Source: Nageia nagi | Taxonomy: Eukaryota; Pinophyta | DNA: 64,000 nucleotides | Reading direction: 5' to 3' | Assembly (NCBI GenBank): GCA_050084985.1 | Contig: JBITNC010000001.1 | Span: forward strand, 201,252,001-201,316,000 | Shown here: positions 22,190-36,177 of the stretch, in pieces | Numbering within the stretch: position 1 is the stretch's first letter | How the letters are laid out: each line of letters begins with the position of its first letter | The notes under the pieces: model-generated | Database searches by the model: none | What the model was told of the DNA's origin: nothing | What the model saw: the letters and a program-made list of their open reading frames with translations, nothing else | Position numbers and translations under genes: made by a program

Positions 22190-25100
22190 TTGCTTTTTTC
22201 TAGAACCTCTCATTTACTTTATTCTCATTCATCATTATTCTTGCCATTTCTTGAACTATTCTATTTTTCCTTTCTACAATGCCATTTTGTTATGGAGTTC
22301 TAATAGCTAAAAATTGTCTCCATATGTCATACTTCTCATAGTATCTAAAAAACTCTTCAAATATGAATTCTCTTCCTCTATCTGACTTGAGATATTTTAT
22401 TCTTCTATCGATTTGATTTTCAACCATGTTATTGAAGCATACAAACATATCAAAGGCCTTTGATTTGTGTTTGAAAAAGTGTACCCGTGTCATTCTTGAG
22501 TAATCATCTATAAACAACATGAAATATGTATGACCATGTATGCTCTAAGTTCTAGTTGGTCCACATAAATCCATGTGAATCAACTCAAGAGATTTACTAG
22601 AGTAGTATTCTTTAGTCTTAAATGAGGTTCGGGTTTGCTTTCCTTTTTGAAATGAAGGACATATACTATTGGATGTATTGGAGATACTTGACATATCCCT
22701 TAATACATTTTTTATGTTGATCTTTTTTAATTTTTAAAAATTAATGTGTCCAAATATTTTGTGCCATATCCAGATAGTATATTCTTATTCAAGCAGGTAG
22801 GATCCTTCTAATGTTATAGTTACTATATACGAATTATTTGTTGTTCTTGTTCCAATTACTACAATTCATCCACTTTTTGATCTTATTTCACATCCATATT
22901 TTTTGAAGATAACATGATTACCTTATCATATATTTGACTAACACTCAATAGGTTATGTCTCAAGCCAATAACAAATAAGACTTCCTTAGACTTCATCTTT
23001 CCATTCCCATTTTTATAGTTCCTTTGCTAATAATTTTGGTGCCATCATTATTTCAAAACTTGGCAAATCCTCCTTCAAATTATTGTAGATTATCAAAATT
23101 ATGTTTATTCCCAGTCATATATTTTATACACCCACTATCAATAATCCAAGATCTTGGCTTATTTTTAGCTTTAAGACCCACTTCACAAATCAATGATTTA
23201 GTGGCATTATTATCTTTCCTTTTCCATGCTTTATTAATTGCTACATTTTTTTGTTAACATTTGGCTCATTTTTTTGAAGTCATTATTATTCACCTTGGAT
23301 GGATTTATTATTTTGCTTTTGCAAAATTTTGTTGCATGCCCATAGTTGTGATATTGATAGCATTCTATAGAGTAATCCATTAAAGGAGAAATTATTTTTA
23401 TGCACAAATTTTATTGGTTGAATATTCATTCTACAGAATGCCATTTTATGACCAAAAGAGTTACATTGATAACAATATCCATATAATTGATTTTCATATC
23501 TAGAGTGGGAATTAAATAAACTATTTATTTGATAGATTTGACTTGTTGTTCAACTTGACATTTTTCTCACCTTTTTGTCTTTGATGAAACCATCACTACT
23601 ATCCTATTGAAAGTCTCTGTGTTGATTATTATTGATTTTCTATTTCTTTTCACTATTAGATTATGAGTCATTTGAGTTGTTAAGTAGATGTTGTTTAGCT
23701 ACAATGGAGGATTTAGCCTATTCAAATCCCAAACTAAAATTTATTTTCAAATGCCTTTAGGCCTTTATCATTTTATCAAATTGATCTAAGCTTTAAGCAA
23801 ATTTATGACTTCTCTTGACTAGTTGATATAATTTGTCAATCTCAAATCTTAAAATAATATTTTCTTCTTCAAAGTTGTGATAATCATCCATCTTATTAGT
23901 CAACTAGAGCAGCAAGGTTTCTTTAGTTGTCTTGGATTCTAGTAACTTAGCTTATGTATATTCAATTTTACTGTTGGCATCTTCAAGTTTTCTAGTCAAT
24001 TTCTTACTCCTTCTTTCAAAATTTAGGTAATCTATAAAAAATATAAGCTCTTATTCAAAATCAATAACAACTTCTACATCATCAAAGTCTTCAATAACTT
24101 CATCTTCCTAATTATTTTCTTTAAAATCCATAAACAATGATTCATGATGCTTTATTTAGATTCACTATTTGAGCTACTATTAGGTTCATCTTTACTTTCT
24201 TTTGAAATAAAACTTCTTTTACTATTGTTCTCTTTTCTAGAAAATCTATCTTTATTTCTATAACTACTACCTCTAATCTTCCTTGTATATTCATTATTTC
24301 CATTCTTTTTACTGTATGGACATTTACTGGAAAAATATCCAATATCAGCACAACCAAAGCATTTCAAAGGTAATTTGCCTTTGTATTTTCCTTTTCCCCT
24401 TTTTAGCCTTTGAATAAAGTTTAATTCATCTAAATCTGACATTCCTTTTTTATTATCATAGTCAAGCTTGGCTTCGACATTTTTGGAGGCTTTAAAGATA
24501 AATTTTTTGTTAGAGGATTTCACCTTAATAGTTCTTATTTCATAAGCAAATAATTAACCATACATTCCATCCATGGAGAAAGTGTTCAAATCTTTGGCTT
24601 CTTTAATGGTTGATACTTTGGGGTCAAATCTTGAAGGGATTAATCTCAAAACTTTCTTCATAATTATAGAATATTCAATCATTTTTTCCAAACTTGTAAT
24701 ATTATTGATGACTTCATTTACCTTTAAAAGATAAATTGCAACATCTTCTTCATCATCATTTTTTCCAAACTTGTAATATTATTGATGACTTCATTTACCT
24801 TTAAAAGATAAGTTGCAACATCTTCTTCATCATCCATTTGCAAACTTTCAAATTTTGTATGGTAAGTTTGCAACTTAGCTTCTTTTAACTTCCTATCTCC
24901 TTCATGAATGCTTTCTAGCTTATCCCATATTAATTTAGTTGATTTGCAACTCATAATCTTTATAAGTTCATTGTATAACAAACCACTCATGATAGCATTT
25001 GTTTCTTCAGAATTATAGTCAAGCACTTTTTTGCTATCTTTATCTACCAAAGGAGTGGTGTTTGTTGTATATATTTTTACTAGTTATACCCATATATCAC

Positions 25101-25272
25101 ATCCTAGAGCACATAAGTAGTTCTACACTCTTATCTTCCAGAAGACATAATTTGTTCCATCAAAAAGAGGGGCTTTGCTTGATGAAGAACCTTCATCACT
25201 TGCCATTGCATCACTTATTGGATCACCTTTAGTCGATTAGACCTGATACAAGGACTAGCTTTGATATCAATT
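22190..25272 (-). pseudogene. Copia-3 remnant: gag, protease, integrase only
   Basis: On the minus strand, gag begins near 25205 (MASDEGSSSSKAPLFDGTNY). A UBN2 gag (24724-25050) follows, then a knuckle CFGCADIGYFSSKC (about 24360, His replaced by Tyr), and protease text IIDSGCIKYMTGN (about 23150). The pre-integrase IWHKIFGHINF and the integrase (LFIDDYSRMTRVHFF, then LKSDRGREF, then ERKNR near 22260) come next. RT and RNase H are missing: the element ends at about 22190 against LTR2. A 77-bp tandem duplication (24681-24834) shifts the gag frame, and many stops are present. It is a separate copia lineage from Copia-1 and Copia-2. Confidence 0.85.
25258..25270 (-). promoter_or_regulatory. Primer-binding site of Copia-3
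   Basis: On the minus strand TTGATATCAAAGC lies between the LTR edge and gag. It is a slightly changed form of TGGTATCAAAGC, a methionine-tRNA primer site. Confidence 0.75.
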
Positions 25273-25274
25273 AT

Positions 25275-25910
25275 TGTTCTCCAAGTGGCATTGAGAGGTG
25301 GGGTGAATCAGTGTGAAGGATTAAAAATTAGTTCTCTAAATTTGTCCTTTAGAGAAGATAGTAGTTGTTTAAAGTAACTAGAATAATCACCACAAGAATG
25401 CATCACATAACATAGAATATAATGAGGTTCACCAATGTGGCTACGTACATGAGTAAGACTTCTTGGACACCCATCCAAATCAAAGCATCAACTTTACAAC
25501 TAATTTATCGACACCAACTAGAAGGAACATTGACCCTAGTTCATCAACAACAATTGAAAGGAGCACCAACCCCCTTGTTCAAGCACTAACTTAACAAATA
25601 TAGAATTAATATTTTTGGAAAACTTGCCAATTCTGATACAGAAGACCCTCACTGGTCTAGTTCAACATTTCTTACTCCTAGCTATCTCTATTAGAAATAT
25701 GCAATCAGTCCTCTTAGGCTCTATTCTTCCTTTATGGTCAATCTATGACAATTTGTTCTGTTATGGCATTCTAATCATGCAGTCACATTCAACTCCAACA
25801 TCTCTCCATCTCATATTTCATGTATTACAAAGTTCCCCATTTTATTTTTATTACAAGTTTTTTTGTCTTCTTAGTATGTCATACAACAACAACAATTGAA
25901 TCATCTTCCT
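25275..25910 (-). repeat. 5' LTR of Copia-3, possibly truncated
   Basis: The inner edge is at 25275 (plus text TGTTCTCCAAGTGGCATTGA, that is CA at the LTR end on the minus strand). The outer end is not determinable. The Tat-like element begins at 25911, so the LTR ends at or before it. Confidence 0.6.
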
Positions 25911-26661
25911 TGATGATCTAACTCCTGGTCCACCATCCTTGTAACTATAATTTATAATTTTTATAATCTAAAAATAATAAAATTAATTATTAAATTAGGA
26001 TTATTTATAGAATATTCAATCAAATGATTAACCATGAAATTATGGACAAGTAATAACAGTAATCAAATTGACCTTAACCTACCAAAACTATAAAAAAAAG
26101 ATACAAACTTGTACTTTACCTATGACAATGATTAAAGGTGATATCCAGATGAAAGAGGATGAATAACAAGCTTATCCAAAGAACAAAGCCACCAATCTAA
26201 CCTCAACCCAATGGTGATGCTCAGCTACCTTTCTAATTTAGCCTCACCTTAATCTTGATGTCATCATCAGACTTTCATTCTATAGAGTATCGTATACAGA
26301 GATGTGAAAGATCATAGGGATGTAGAGCTTAGAGTATAACAATTTCTATAATTGGTAAGTGGCATTGAGAAACATTGATCAATAATGACACTAGTAATTG
26401 CCACCTATCAAAGATTCAGGATAATGAAAGATTACATCATGTCAATGATCATGCACACACTCCACCATTATAGGTAATAGGTAGAGTGCCAAGGCTCCTC
26501 CTTGGGCTTATTGTGAGGTCAACCCACATGTTACCATAAAACATAAAGGTATATGAGAGTGCACATAGATAAAGAAATTTATTTAATGATTTAGATAAAT
26601 CATTTCAAATAACTAAAAGGGGTATTTTAATTAAATTAAAATTCCTTTTTAAGTATTAACA
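25911..26661 (-). repeat. 3' LTR of Tat-like element
   Basis: Begins on the minus strand TGTTAATACTTAAAAAGGAA, directly after a polypurine tract CAAAGTGGGGCATT (26662-26675). It aligns with 42452-43233, for example CCTCCTTGGGCTTATTGTGA and ATTGACCTTAACCTACCAAA. Confidence 0.85.
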
Positions 26662-26675
26662 AATGCCCCACTTTG

Positions 26676-27373
26676 AATATGATTTGATGCTTTGAACAAA
26701 GGAAATCAAAACATAATTCAAAGTATATTAATAAAACATAAGAGTAAAAGAGTACTCCTTGATAAGGTATCACATGGTTGCAGTTTCATATGCCCTAATT
26801 TTTGAGCTATGTTATGCCCCCTCTTTGACATGGTTGCAACACAATGGTCCTCTCATTATAGGAGAAATCCAAGGCAAAGAATCATAGAACCTGCAAAGAT
26901 GTTATACAAGAAATGTTTTTCATACAAGATATCTCAAATATAATCATGATAGTGATAAGATTGTAAGTGATAAGAAGTGCAAACTTGTTCTTGGTGACTT
27001 ACCCACTAAGAAGAAAGATAATCAATTTATGTGGACTAGCTTAAATTCCCAAGCAACCATGTTGTCATGGATTTATTGACAATAATGACCCTTCTTTACA
27101 AAGGAATCAAATGATAAGAGTGACCATCTTGGTTTCCTCAAGCCAGCATGTTTCCATGGATTTTGATAAGAATGACCCTTCCTTACAAAGGTATCAAGTG
27201 ATAATATTGATAAGAAATATATGTGATAAATGAATATATTTATGAAAGAGAGATAATAAATGGGCATGATACCTCTTCATTCATTTACATGATTACAAAT
27301 TTGTTCTAAATGCAATGATGGTGCTAGGAATCTAGTGGCAATGCTGGGTTATGGATGTGCTTGACCTCCAATG
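26676..27373 (-). other. 3' untranslated region of Tat-like element
   Basis: Non-coding. It includes a short repeated text (AATGACCCTTC-TTACAAAGG with TATCAAGTGATAA-like continuation) near 27085-27110 and 27170-27200. Nothing else is recognised. Confidence 0.5.
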
Positions 27374-30300
27374 TTAGTATCCATAAATATGAAAAGATAT
27401 TTTGTATGAAAAAGAGACATTTAGACAAAAAAATTTCAAGTGCATAACATTAATTAGATTGCATTCCTCTTTACCTTCAATTATGGATAATTTATATGCA
27501 CCTTTTCCATATTTAGCAATGATAATATAAGGACCAATCCAATTTGGTTTAAATTTACCTTTCTTTTCATTTTCAAGTGCTTTAGTGTTGGCAAGATTCT
27601 CTTTCAAGATAAGGTCACCCACCTTGAAATATTTAGGGATAATCTTCTTGCTATAGGCTTGTTTGATGTGGGAGTGATAGGTACGAAGGTGTTCTAGAGC
27701 ATTAACTCTCTTCTTATCTAGTACCTCTAGCTAGAATAACCTAGACTTCTACCTATCTTCATCAGGAATGAGACCATCTAATGATACATGAAGGGATGGG
27801 ATCTCAAGTTCTAATGGGATAATAGCTTCATCTCCATACATGAGGGAAAAGGGAGTGGCACCTATAGATTTTTAATACTAGTCCTATAGGCCCACAATGC
27901 ATAAGAGAGTTGTTCATGCCAATCTTTACCATGCTTTGCTATAGTTTTAGATAGGATACTTTTGATGACCTTGTTAGATGGTTCAGCTTGACCATTTCCT
28001 AAAGGATAATAAGGAGAAGATAACTTCCTTTAAATGTGATATTTACAACAAAAATATTTGACTTCATTACTTTTAAATCTTGAACCATTATCCATAAATA
28101 ATTTAGAAGGAACACCATATCTAGAAATGATATATTCAATAAAAAATCAACAATTTTACCTCCTTTTGCTGACTTCATAGGTATGGCCTCCACCCATTTA
28201 GTGAAGTATTATGTAGCTATAATGATAAACTTATGTCCATCTCTTGAAATAGGGTTAAGCTTGATAATAAAATCAAGTGACCAAATAGAAAATGGCCAAG
28301 GAGAGACAATAGAATGCAAATCATAAGAAGGATAAGATTGAAGCTTAGCATTCTTTTGACATTGCTCACACTTTCTAATATCCATTTCACAATCTTCATG
28401 TATAGTAGGCCAAAAATAACCAATTCTAAGAAATTTTTGATACATAAATTTAGCATTAAAATGACCACCACAAAGACCATCATGAGCTTGATGAAGAGCC
28501 ATATCTATTTCATTTTGTATGAGACATATAAGAAGAGTACCTTCAAAAGACCTTCTATATAGAAAATTACCAATAATGACATATTTTGTAGCTAGCTTGT
28601 TTAGCTTAATTCTAGCATTATGATCAAAGTAAATAGGGACTATACCATTTTTAATATAATTAAAGATATCTTTATGCCATTCACATGCATTGACACAAGT
28701 AGCTAAAACAAAATTACCTTTAATGAAAATTTGGACATCATACTCATGAGAAGGCTTACTAATGTTCTTGATAGTGAGGATGGTTTGCTTATCTTCAATG
28801 TTGATAGGGGAAAGGGATCCAACACTAAACATAGCATCAACATACCTATTATTATCTCTTAGGATGTTGTCAATCTGATACTTAGATAAGTACTTGAGAA
28901 GATTCTCAACCATTTCCTTATACCATTGTAGCTTTTGATCCTTGGTATTGTAAATGTTGGACATATGCTTTATGATTAGTTGAGAATCACCAAATATTTT
29001 GATCTTTTTCACCTTGAGGAGTATTGCATATTTCAAACCTAGGATAAGAGCCTCATATTTTACCATGTTATTAGTGCAATCAAAGCTTAAGCAATAAGAT
29101 AGAGGGATAACATCACCATGAGGGTTGATAAGGAGAATTCCTACCCTAGCTCTATGAATGCACTTTGAACTATCAAAGTACAATGTCCACTCATCTTTCA
29201 TGAAGCCAATGAAAACCTCTGAAAAGGATTTATTTTCAACCAACAAGTGATCAGATCACCCACTTCATTAGGGAACTCTTCCTGTATCTTGGATATTTTA
29301 TTTTATGGATGGTTGGTGATGAAGTTTGTAATAGCTTATCCTTTAATTGATTTCTAAGTAATGAATACCAAATCAAATTCTTGAAGTAACATCACCCATT
29401 TTGCAGCTCTTTTAGATAGGTAGGATTTGGACATGAGATACATGAGTGGGTTTGTCTAAGCTATGACATATGTTGTGTTGCCAAGCATGTAATGTATTAA
29501 CTTTTCCATTGAGAATACTATTGTAAAGCACATCTTTTCTATTGTACTATACCTTGTTTCATAATCAAGAAAAGTATTTTTAATGTAATAGATGGCTCTT
29601 TCCTCGTTAGTGTCATCTTTTTGTGCTAACATGATCCTTAGGGCATTCACTGTTGCTAAAACATAAAGCAATAGACTTCTTTTTAAATCAGAGGATGCTA
29701 ATATTGGAGGAATAGTGAGATACCTTTTAATATTATCCAAATCTCTTTGACATTTTTCATCTCAAATAAATTTCTCACCCTTTTTCAGTAAGTGGGAAAA
29801 AGGTGTTATCATTTTTGGTAGTTGTGCAATGAATCTTTTGACTACTTGAACCTTACTAGAAATAATTCTCAAGTATTTCAAGTTTCTAGGAGGTGGTAGA
29901 TCAATAATGGCTATAACTTTATTAAGATCCACCTCAATGCCTCTATGTGATACAATGAAATTGAGTAGTTTACTTTATGATACCCCAAATGCACACTTTT
30001 GAGGTCTTAATTTCAACTTATACACTCTCATTATTTGAAAAATCTTTTTCAAATATGAAATGTGATCATATTTGCCTATGAATTTGGTTAAAATATCATC
30101 AACATATACCTTAAGACATTCATGGATCATATCATGGAACATGCTCACCATAGCTCTTTGATAAGTTGCACCTGCATTCCTTAGAACAAAAGGCATGACC
30201 ACCAAATAAAATTTGCCCCAAGAAGTAACAAAAGTTATCTTATGTTGGTCCTCCTTATTGATCCTTATCTAATTATAGCTAGAAAAACCGTCCATGAAAG

Positions 30301-30520
30301 ATAAGATTTCATGGCTTGTTGTTGAATATATAATCATATCAATGTTAGGTAAAGGAAAGCCATCTTTAGGATATGCCTTGTTGATATCCTTGAAATTTAT
30401 ATAACATATTATCTCGCCATTTGGATTAGTTGTAGGAACAATGTTAGATATCCAGGGGAGTAATCAATAGAGACAATGAAACTACTAGTAAGATACTTCT
30501 CAATTTCCTTTTTAACAGCA
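27374..30520 (-). pseudogene. Pol of Tat-like gypsy element: RT, two RNase H, integrase
   Basis: On the minus strand in order. RT: IEKYLTSSFIVSIDYSP (about 30500-30440), VMPFVLRNAGATYQRAM (30200) and YVDDIL (30105). Gypsy RNase H: DYETRYSTIEKMCF (about 29570). Plant-type RNase H: WTLYFDSSKCI (29200), KYEALILGLKYA (29060), FGDSQLIIKHM (29000), giving the D-E-D set. Integrase H2C2: HQAHDGLCGGHFNAKF, then CEQCQK (28360). Integrase core start: WPFSIWSLDFI (28290). Integrase C-terminal: GKFKPNWIGPYIIIAKYGKG (about 27550) and NVMHLKFF. Frames change between segments and stops are frequent, so it is inactive. The extra RNase H is the hallmark of the Tat lineage. Confidence 0.9.
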
Positions 30521-30994
30521 AGAGCAACTCTAGGATGTATTTTTCTAGGATTCTATTAGATGGGTTTGATATTTTCATTGACAACTAGACTATGTTGATA
30601 AAATTAAGATCAAAACCAGGCATATCAAAATAAGACCAAGAAAATATATCAAAAAACTTAGACAACAGTAGGTGATAGCTCTCCTATTATTTCAAAGTTA
30701 ACCAAGCTCCTATTTAGATCAATTATGGGTCCTCTCAGGTACTGATATTGACTTTTATTATTTCCTCACTAAGGTAGGACATTTCTTCGTTGAGTTGGGG
30801 ATGCATAGGCAATACCCCTTGTCTTGAATCCAAAATTAGTTGGGAGAGACAAGGAGAGTAGAATGGTGGTGCTAAAATCTAGCAAATTCACTCCATTTAC
30901 AAAAGGGGAGACATGTAGGAAAAGAAAACACAGCCTAGACCTAGGATTGACTCAATAAAAAATACATAAAAGCATAGAGATAAGGTGAAGAATT

Positions 30995-31492
30995 TGGAAG
31001 GATTGAGCTATAACAAAAGCAATCCTAAATAATCAAGATCACATGTAAGCTCACAAATCACATCTAAGAAACTCACAAAGTAATCTCACAATAATAACAC
31101 AAGATATAAGTGGTTCTTCCAACTATGAGTACATCCACTAACTAGATCTCACTATTGCACAAATTTGAACTCTTACAATCCTGCTATTCTTATCTCCTAA
31201 AAACTATTCTCTAGCATAACTTTACTCCACAAATTGGTATATGATCCAAAGAGAGAGCCTTCTATTTATAGGCCAAAATCTCTCTTTGGATCACCCTTTT
31301 ACCCAATGTACAAAAGCATGACATGCACATCCTTTTACCCAAGGGGCATGCTCATGACATGGAGTGTAAGACAAGTAACATTATTATATTCACTTAAATA
31401 CTTAAGATATCAAATAATTTCTTTAAGTATTAGTGAACTTATATAAAAAAATATTACAAAAACTTTACAATAATGCATTATAAATTCCAACA
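30995..31492 (-). repeat. 3' LTR of Copia-2
   Basis: 498 bp. On the minus strand it starts TGTTGGAATTTATAATGC, after the polypurine tract ATTAAAGGGAAG (31493-31504). It contains a TATA box (TATAAATAGAAGG on the minus strand, about 31256-31268). Confidence 0.92.
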
Positions 31493-32202
31493 CTTCCCTT
31501 TAATGCAATATTAGGATAAAGTGAAAAAGAGAGAAGGAAGAGAGAAAGTAAGAGAGTTCTCCTTTAAATAGATAGAACAAAGATGAGAATTTTTTACATA
31601 TTTATGAGGAAAGATCTAGTTTGAGACTCATTATTTGACCAAATACAATCATTAACCATAACCAGTTTCAATGTACATGAAGTAGTCATCCAACTAGAAG
31701 TCATGAAGAGTCTCTAAGAGCTTGCATACCTAAAGTAAGTAACCTACAATCTTAAAAGAACCTGCAAGTCATAAGTAGCTCAAATAATAAGATTAATTAG
31801 ATGCAACATATTCATATCAACTAGGATAGATGAATCACAAAAATGCCATCATGAACTGATCAATGGTGCACTATAATTCATCATGAAGATGCCAAGCCAA
31901 AACTCATAGTCACCTGCTATATATCAAATATGTGTTGATTATCATTACAAATAGAGCATGCACATATGAGTTCCTCACATATGGACAACTAAACATGCCA
32001 AAAGACATAATAATTTCTCACACATGGATAACTAAATAGTGTTAAATTGGCCAATCTTTTTGCTTTTAAAATTTGTACAAGTTTCTCACATAGAGTGAAC
32101 TTACCACAAAGGTGTACAACAAAATCAACACTATATAGCATAAAATCCTCCTAGAGGTGAAGTTGTCATCACAAACATGACTTTAACATAAGAATTCAAA
32201 TT

Positions 32203-35200
32203 TCACTCCCCCTTGAGAGCAACTTTAACAACTTAATAGCATCCCTAAGCTTACAAAACTGAGCTTTCAAAGGGGCTTGGTGAACAAATCAATGGAGTTC
32301 AAGGTGGATGGATAATACTCTAGATGTATGATACCATCACGAACCTTCTTCCTAATAAAATTAGCATAGATTTCTATATGTTTTATTCTCTAATGGAACA
32401 CAAGATTCTTAGTTAAAGAAATAGCAAATTGATTATCTAAAAAAATCAAGGATGAGCCAGCTTGCTCATATCTAATTTCTTTTAAAAGATGCCTTAGCCA
32501 AATAGCTTCCTAGGTTGAAATAGAGATGGCACGGTATTCGACTTCTATGATGGAAAGAAAAATTGTGGGCTACTTTTTAGAAGCCTAAGAGATAGCATTT
32601 AAAGCAATGCTAAACATATATGTAGAGGTTGATTTCCTATCATCTCTGTCTCCCCCAAAGTTAGAATATGAGAATTCAAAAAGAACAAATAAGGGCAACT
32701 TAGAATACTTGAGATCAAGATCCTTAGTCCCTGCAACATACCTCAAAATTTGCTTAATAGCATTAAGGTGCTCAACATAATGTTTCTGCATGAATCATGC
32801 CATTAGATTCACTACAAAGGCAATATTTGACCTAATATAGCCAAATACAAAAGACTACCAATTAATTGCTTGTAAGCTATAGCATCAATCAATTGAGAGT
32901 TGGAGCTTAGAGAAATAGTGATTTCAGGAGAGACTAGGATCGTAACATATTTACACTCCTCCATTCCAAACTTTTGTAAGATGTCAAATATATATTTATA
33001 TTGATTAAGATAAATACAAACCTTGTATTGATATACTTGCATTCCAAGATAGTAGTGCAAGAGACCAAGATTAGTCATTTCTAATGTTACCTTAAGTTTG
33101 GATATGTACTCTTGAATGATTTCATCATTATTCCTAGTAATCAAAAGATCATTTATATAAAAGAAAATCAAGACCACATCTTTTCTTTGATTAAGCACAT
33201 ATAAATAGGAGTTTGAAAAGCACTTGAAGAAACCAATGTTTGCAAAATACCTTAAAATATTTTTATACCAAGATCTAGGTGCTTACTTAAGTCCATATAA
33301 TGACTTCTTTAGCTTACAGACAAAGGACTCTTTACCTTCCATAATGAATCCTTGTGGTTGATTCATGAAGATTTCCACATCTAAGTCACTATTAAGAAAT
33401 GCACTTTTGATGTCAAGTTGAAAAACTTTCCATCCTTGAGCTACAAAAAGAGCAAGGATAATTCTCATAGTAGGCATCTTTGCCATGGAAGTAAATGTTT
33501 TTTCATAATCAACATTTTATTTTTGAGCAAAACCTTTGGCTACTAACCTTACCTTGTATTTCTCAACATCCCTAACAGAATTGAACTTGAACTTGTAGAT
33601 CCATTTATTACCAATCACATTCTTCTCATTGGGATAAGGAACTAAATCTCAAGTTTCAATTTTCATAAGCATTTCATACTCCATTCTCATGGCTTCCATC
33701 CAACACTCATGCTTAGAAGTATTTTTGAAGGTTGAGGGCTCATGCTTGTTGTAAATCTTAGCAAATAAGGATTTGTTCAAGGTCATGCTCCTTGTTACCC
33801 TTTCAGTTGGAAAGTTTTATTCCTAAGATGACTTATCTACATCAATATCTAACCAGCTAGGTGCAACTAAAGAGTCCTCTGGATTCATCAACATCCTCAT
33901 TAGAAGTAGATTCTTTAAGAAGTTCATTGAAATTTATATCTTTTGAAATGAACACTACTTCATAGTATGGAGAGTAGAGCCTGTAACCTCTATGCTAACT
34001 ATCATAACCCATAAAGATGTATTTTTTAGCCCTTTTATCTAACTTCTTCCTTTTCAAAAAAATAATGTAGGAGAATGCTTCACAACCAAAGACCTTAAGA
34101 TGTGAAATGTTAGGTTTTCTTCTTGACCATGCCTCAAAAGGATTTTTACCCTAAACAACTTTTATAGGATATCTATTTAAGATGTAAATAACAATGCTCA
34201 CAGCTTCTCTGCACAAGAAACTAGAAAGATTACCCAACATTCATCTAGCCATCTCCATAATTTTCTTATTTTTCCTTTTAACAACATTATTCTACTGAGG
34301 AGTGTAAAGAATCATAAATTACCTCTTAATTCCATTCTTTGCACAAAATTCATTTAACTCATTGCTATTATATTCTCCCCCATTATCTGATCTTAACATC
34401 TTGATTTTAAGGTTAGTTTGATTTTCAACTAAGGCCTTAAAATTCTTAAAACTCTCAAAGATTTGATCCTTGTACTCAAGTAGATAGCCAAAATTCATCC
34501 TACTGAAGTCATCAATGAAGGTCATGATGTAAGATGCTCTCTCACGGGACTTAGTCTGAAATAAATCCATCAAATCTAAATGCACAAGTTGAAGAGGTTA
34601 AGATGCTCTTGTTGCCTTATCCTTTTCAAACTTTTATTTATGCATCTTGCCAAGAATGCACTTTTTGCATAGACCAATTGAAGGCAAAATTTAAGGCAAA
34701 CCTTATACAAGTTCTTGATCTTTCATGATTTGAATACTCTTGTGGATAAGGTGCCATAAACGTTGGTGCCCAAGATTGCCTCTAGAACACACACTTGTAG
34801 CAAAACACATCTTTGATAAAACTTGATCCACAATGTAAAGATCATCTTTCACTAATCCTTTAATCAACATGGCAAGTCCTTTCTTAATGCATCAAGATTG
34901 AGTGTTGAACTCAAAATATTACCCTTTTCTAGCAACTTGGATCATAGAGAGAAGGTTAATCCTAAGCTTAGGAACATAGAGCACATTATCAATGACCTTC
35001 TCATGAATCAACAGATTTTCAATTATTTGGATTTCAAGGGTAGAGTTATCACCTATCACAAATACATTTTTTTATACTTGTGAAAGTTCTTAAACTTTTT
35101 CTTTTCAAAGCATAGGTGATTAGTACAACCAAAGTCAATAATCCAATCAAAAGAAAAAGGGTGAGACATGGAGTAGAGCATTGTAATAAAACCAACTTGA

Positions 35201-36177
35201 ATATTTATATTTTCTTTGAATTTTTTTATATTTTCATTACCTTTATTCTTTTCCTCTCTTTTCTTTTTGTAGCAATCAACTTCTTTGTGACCCTGAATGC
35301 CATAATAGTTACAATTACCATCAAATTTTTCCTTAGTATATGGATTATTTATTTTACCTTTTCCATCTATTTGCTTGAAGTGGTTGTTATTATCATTGTT
35401 CCTACTATTGTTGTTGTTGTTCCTATTAGTTTCTTTATTACCATTATTCCTATTATTATTATTTCTATTGCCTCTTTTCTTAAACCTTTTGAAGGAAGAA
35501 GGATAAAATTTCTTTTGATGATTAAACTTATTCTTGAAAGGAGTTTTGGTTGCTCCAAAAGTAATGTTATTATCCTTAGGAGAAGAAATTAACACTTCTT
35601 TATTAAGGGTTTCCTCATACTTCAAAAGGAGCTTAGAAAGGTTCTCAAGGGAGAAGAATTCTTCTTCATTATCAAGTCTTATTTTCATAACCATCACAAA
35701 GTTACCAAACTTTGAAAAAAGGCTTTAGAGAATGATGAAGACTATGAACTCATCATTGATCTAATTTCATCCATAAGCAATAAGTTGGGTCTTTAGATCA
35801 ATGGTTTTGTTCAAGTAGATAGCCATATTTTTATCTTCCTCTTGACTAGATTGAAGTAACTTTTAAAGAATGGTAAACCTTTTTGAAAACTTTGAACTAA
35901 GGTAGATTTTCTTAACCTTATCCCAAGCTTCCTTTGCTAAGGTTGAAGAGAAAATCATCAAGAGCACATCAACTAAAACTACATAGAATATCATGAAGGT
36001 TACCAACTCATTCTTTGTGTTGTAAGCCTCTAGTGCCTTCTCATTTGTAGGAGGTACAAGGTTCTCATTCACTATTTGCCAAATCTTCCTTACCTGCAAC
36101 TCAACTCTCATTTGAGGTTCCCAAATTCCAAAGTTAAAACCATAAAGAATGTGTCTAGGTAAAAAGGAGTCTCTCAT
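32203..36177 (-). pseudogene. Gag-pol of Copia-2, heavily decayed
   Basis: Start at 36177 (MRDSFLPRHILYGFNFGIWE), aligned with the Copia-1 start. Gag continues to 35056 with an Asn-rich run (about 35380-35480, AAC/AAT repeats). The knuckle is CNYYGIQGHKEVDC with the second Cys lost, and the protease reads WIIDFGCTNHL, with D-S-G changed to D-F-G. Integrase at 34319-34585 (FIDDFSRMNFGYLL, LRSDNGGEYNS). RT at 33486-32812 (FQLDIKSAFLNSD; the metal-binding YVDD reads YIND, about 33150). RNase H at 32791-32540, then LKGE and TGA at 32203. Many stops and shifts. It is the same lineage as Copia-1. Confidence 0.9.

Noticed and set aside
35116-35592. Plus-strand 158-residue hydrophobic open frame
   Set aside because: It is the antisense of the Asn/Lys-rich Copia-2 gag; its hydrophobicity follows from AAT/AAC codons read in reverse.
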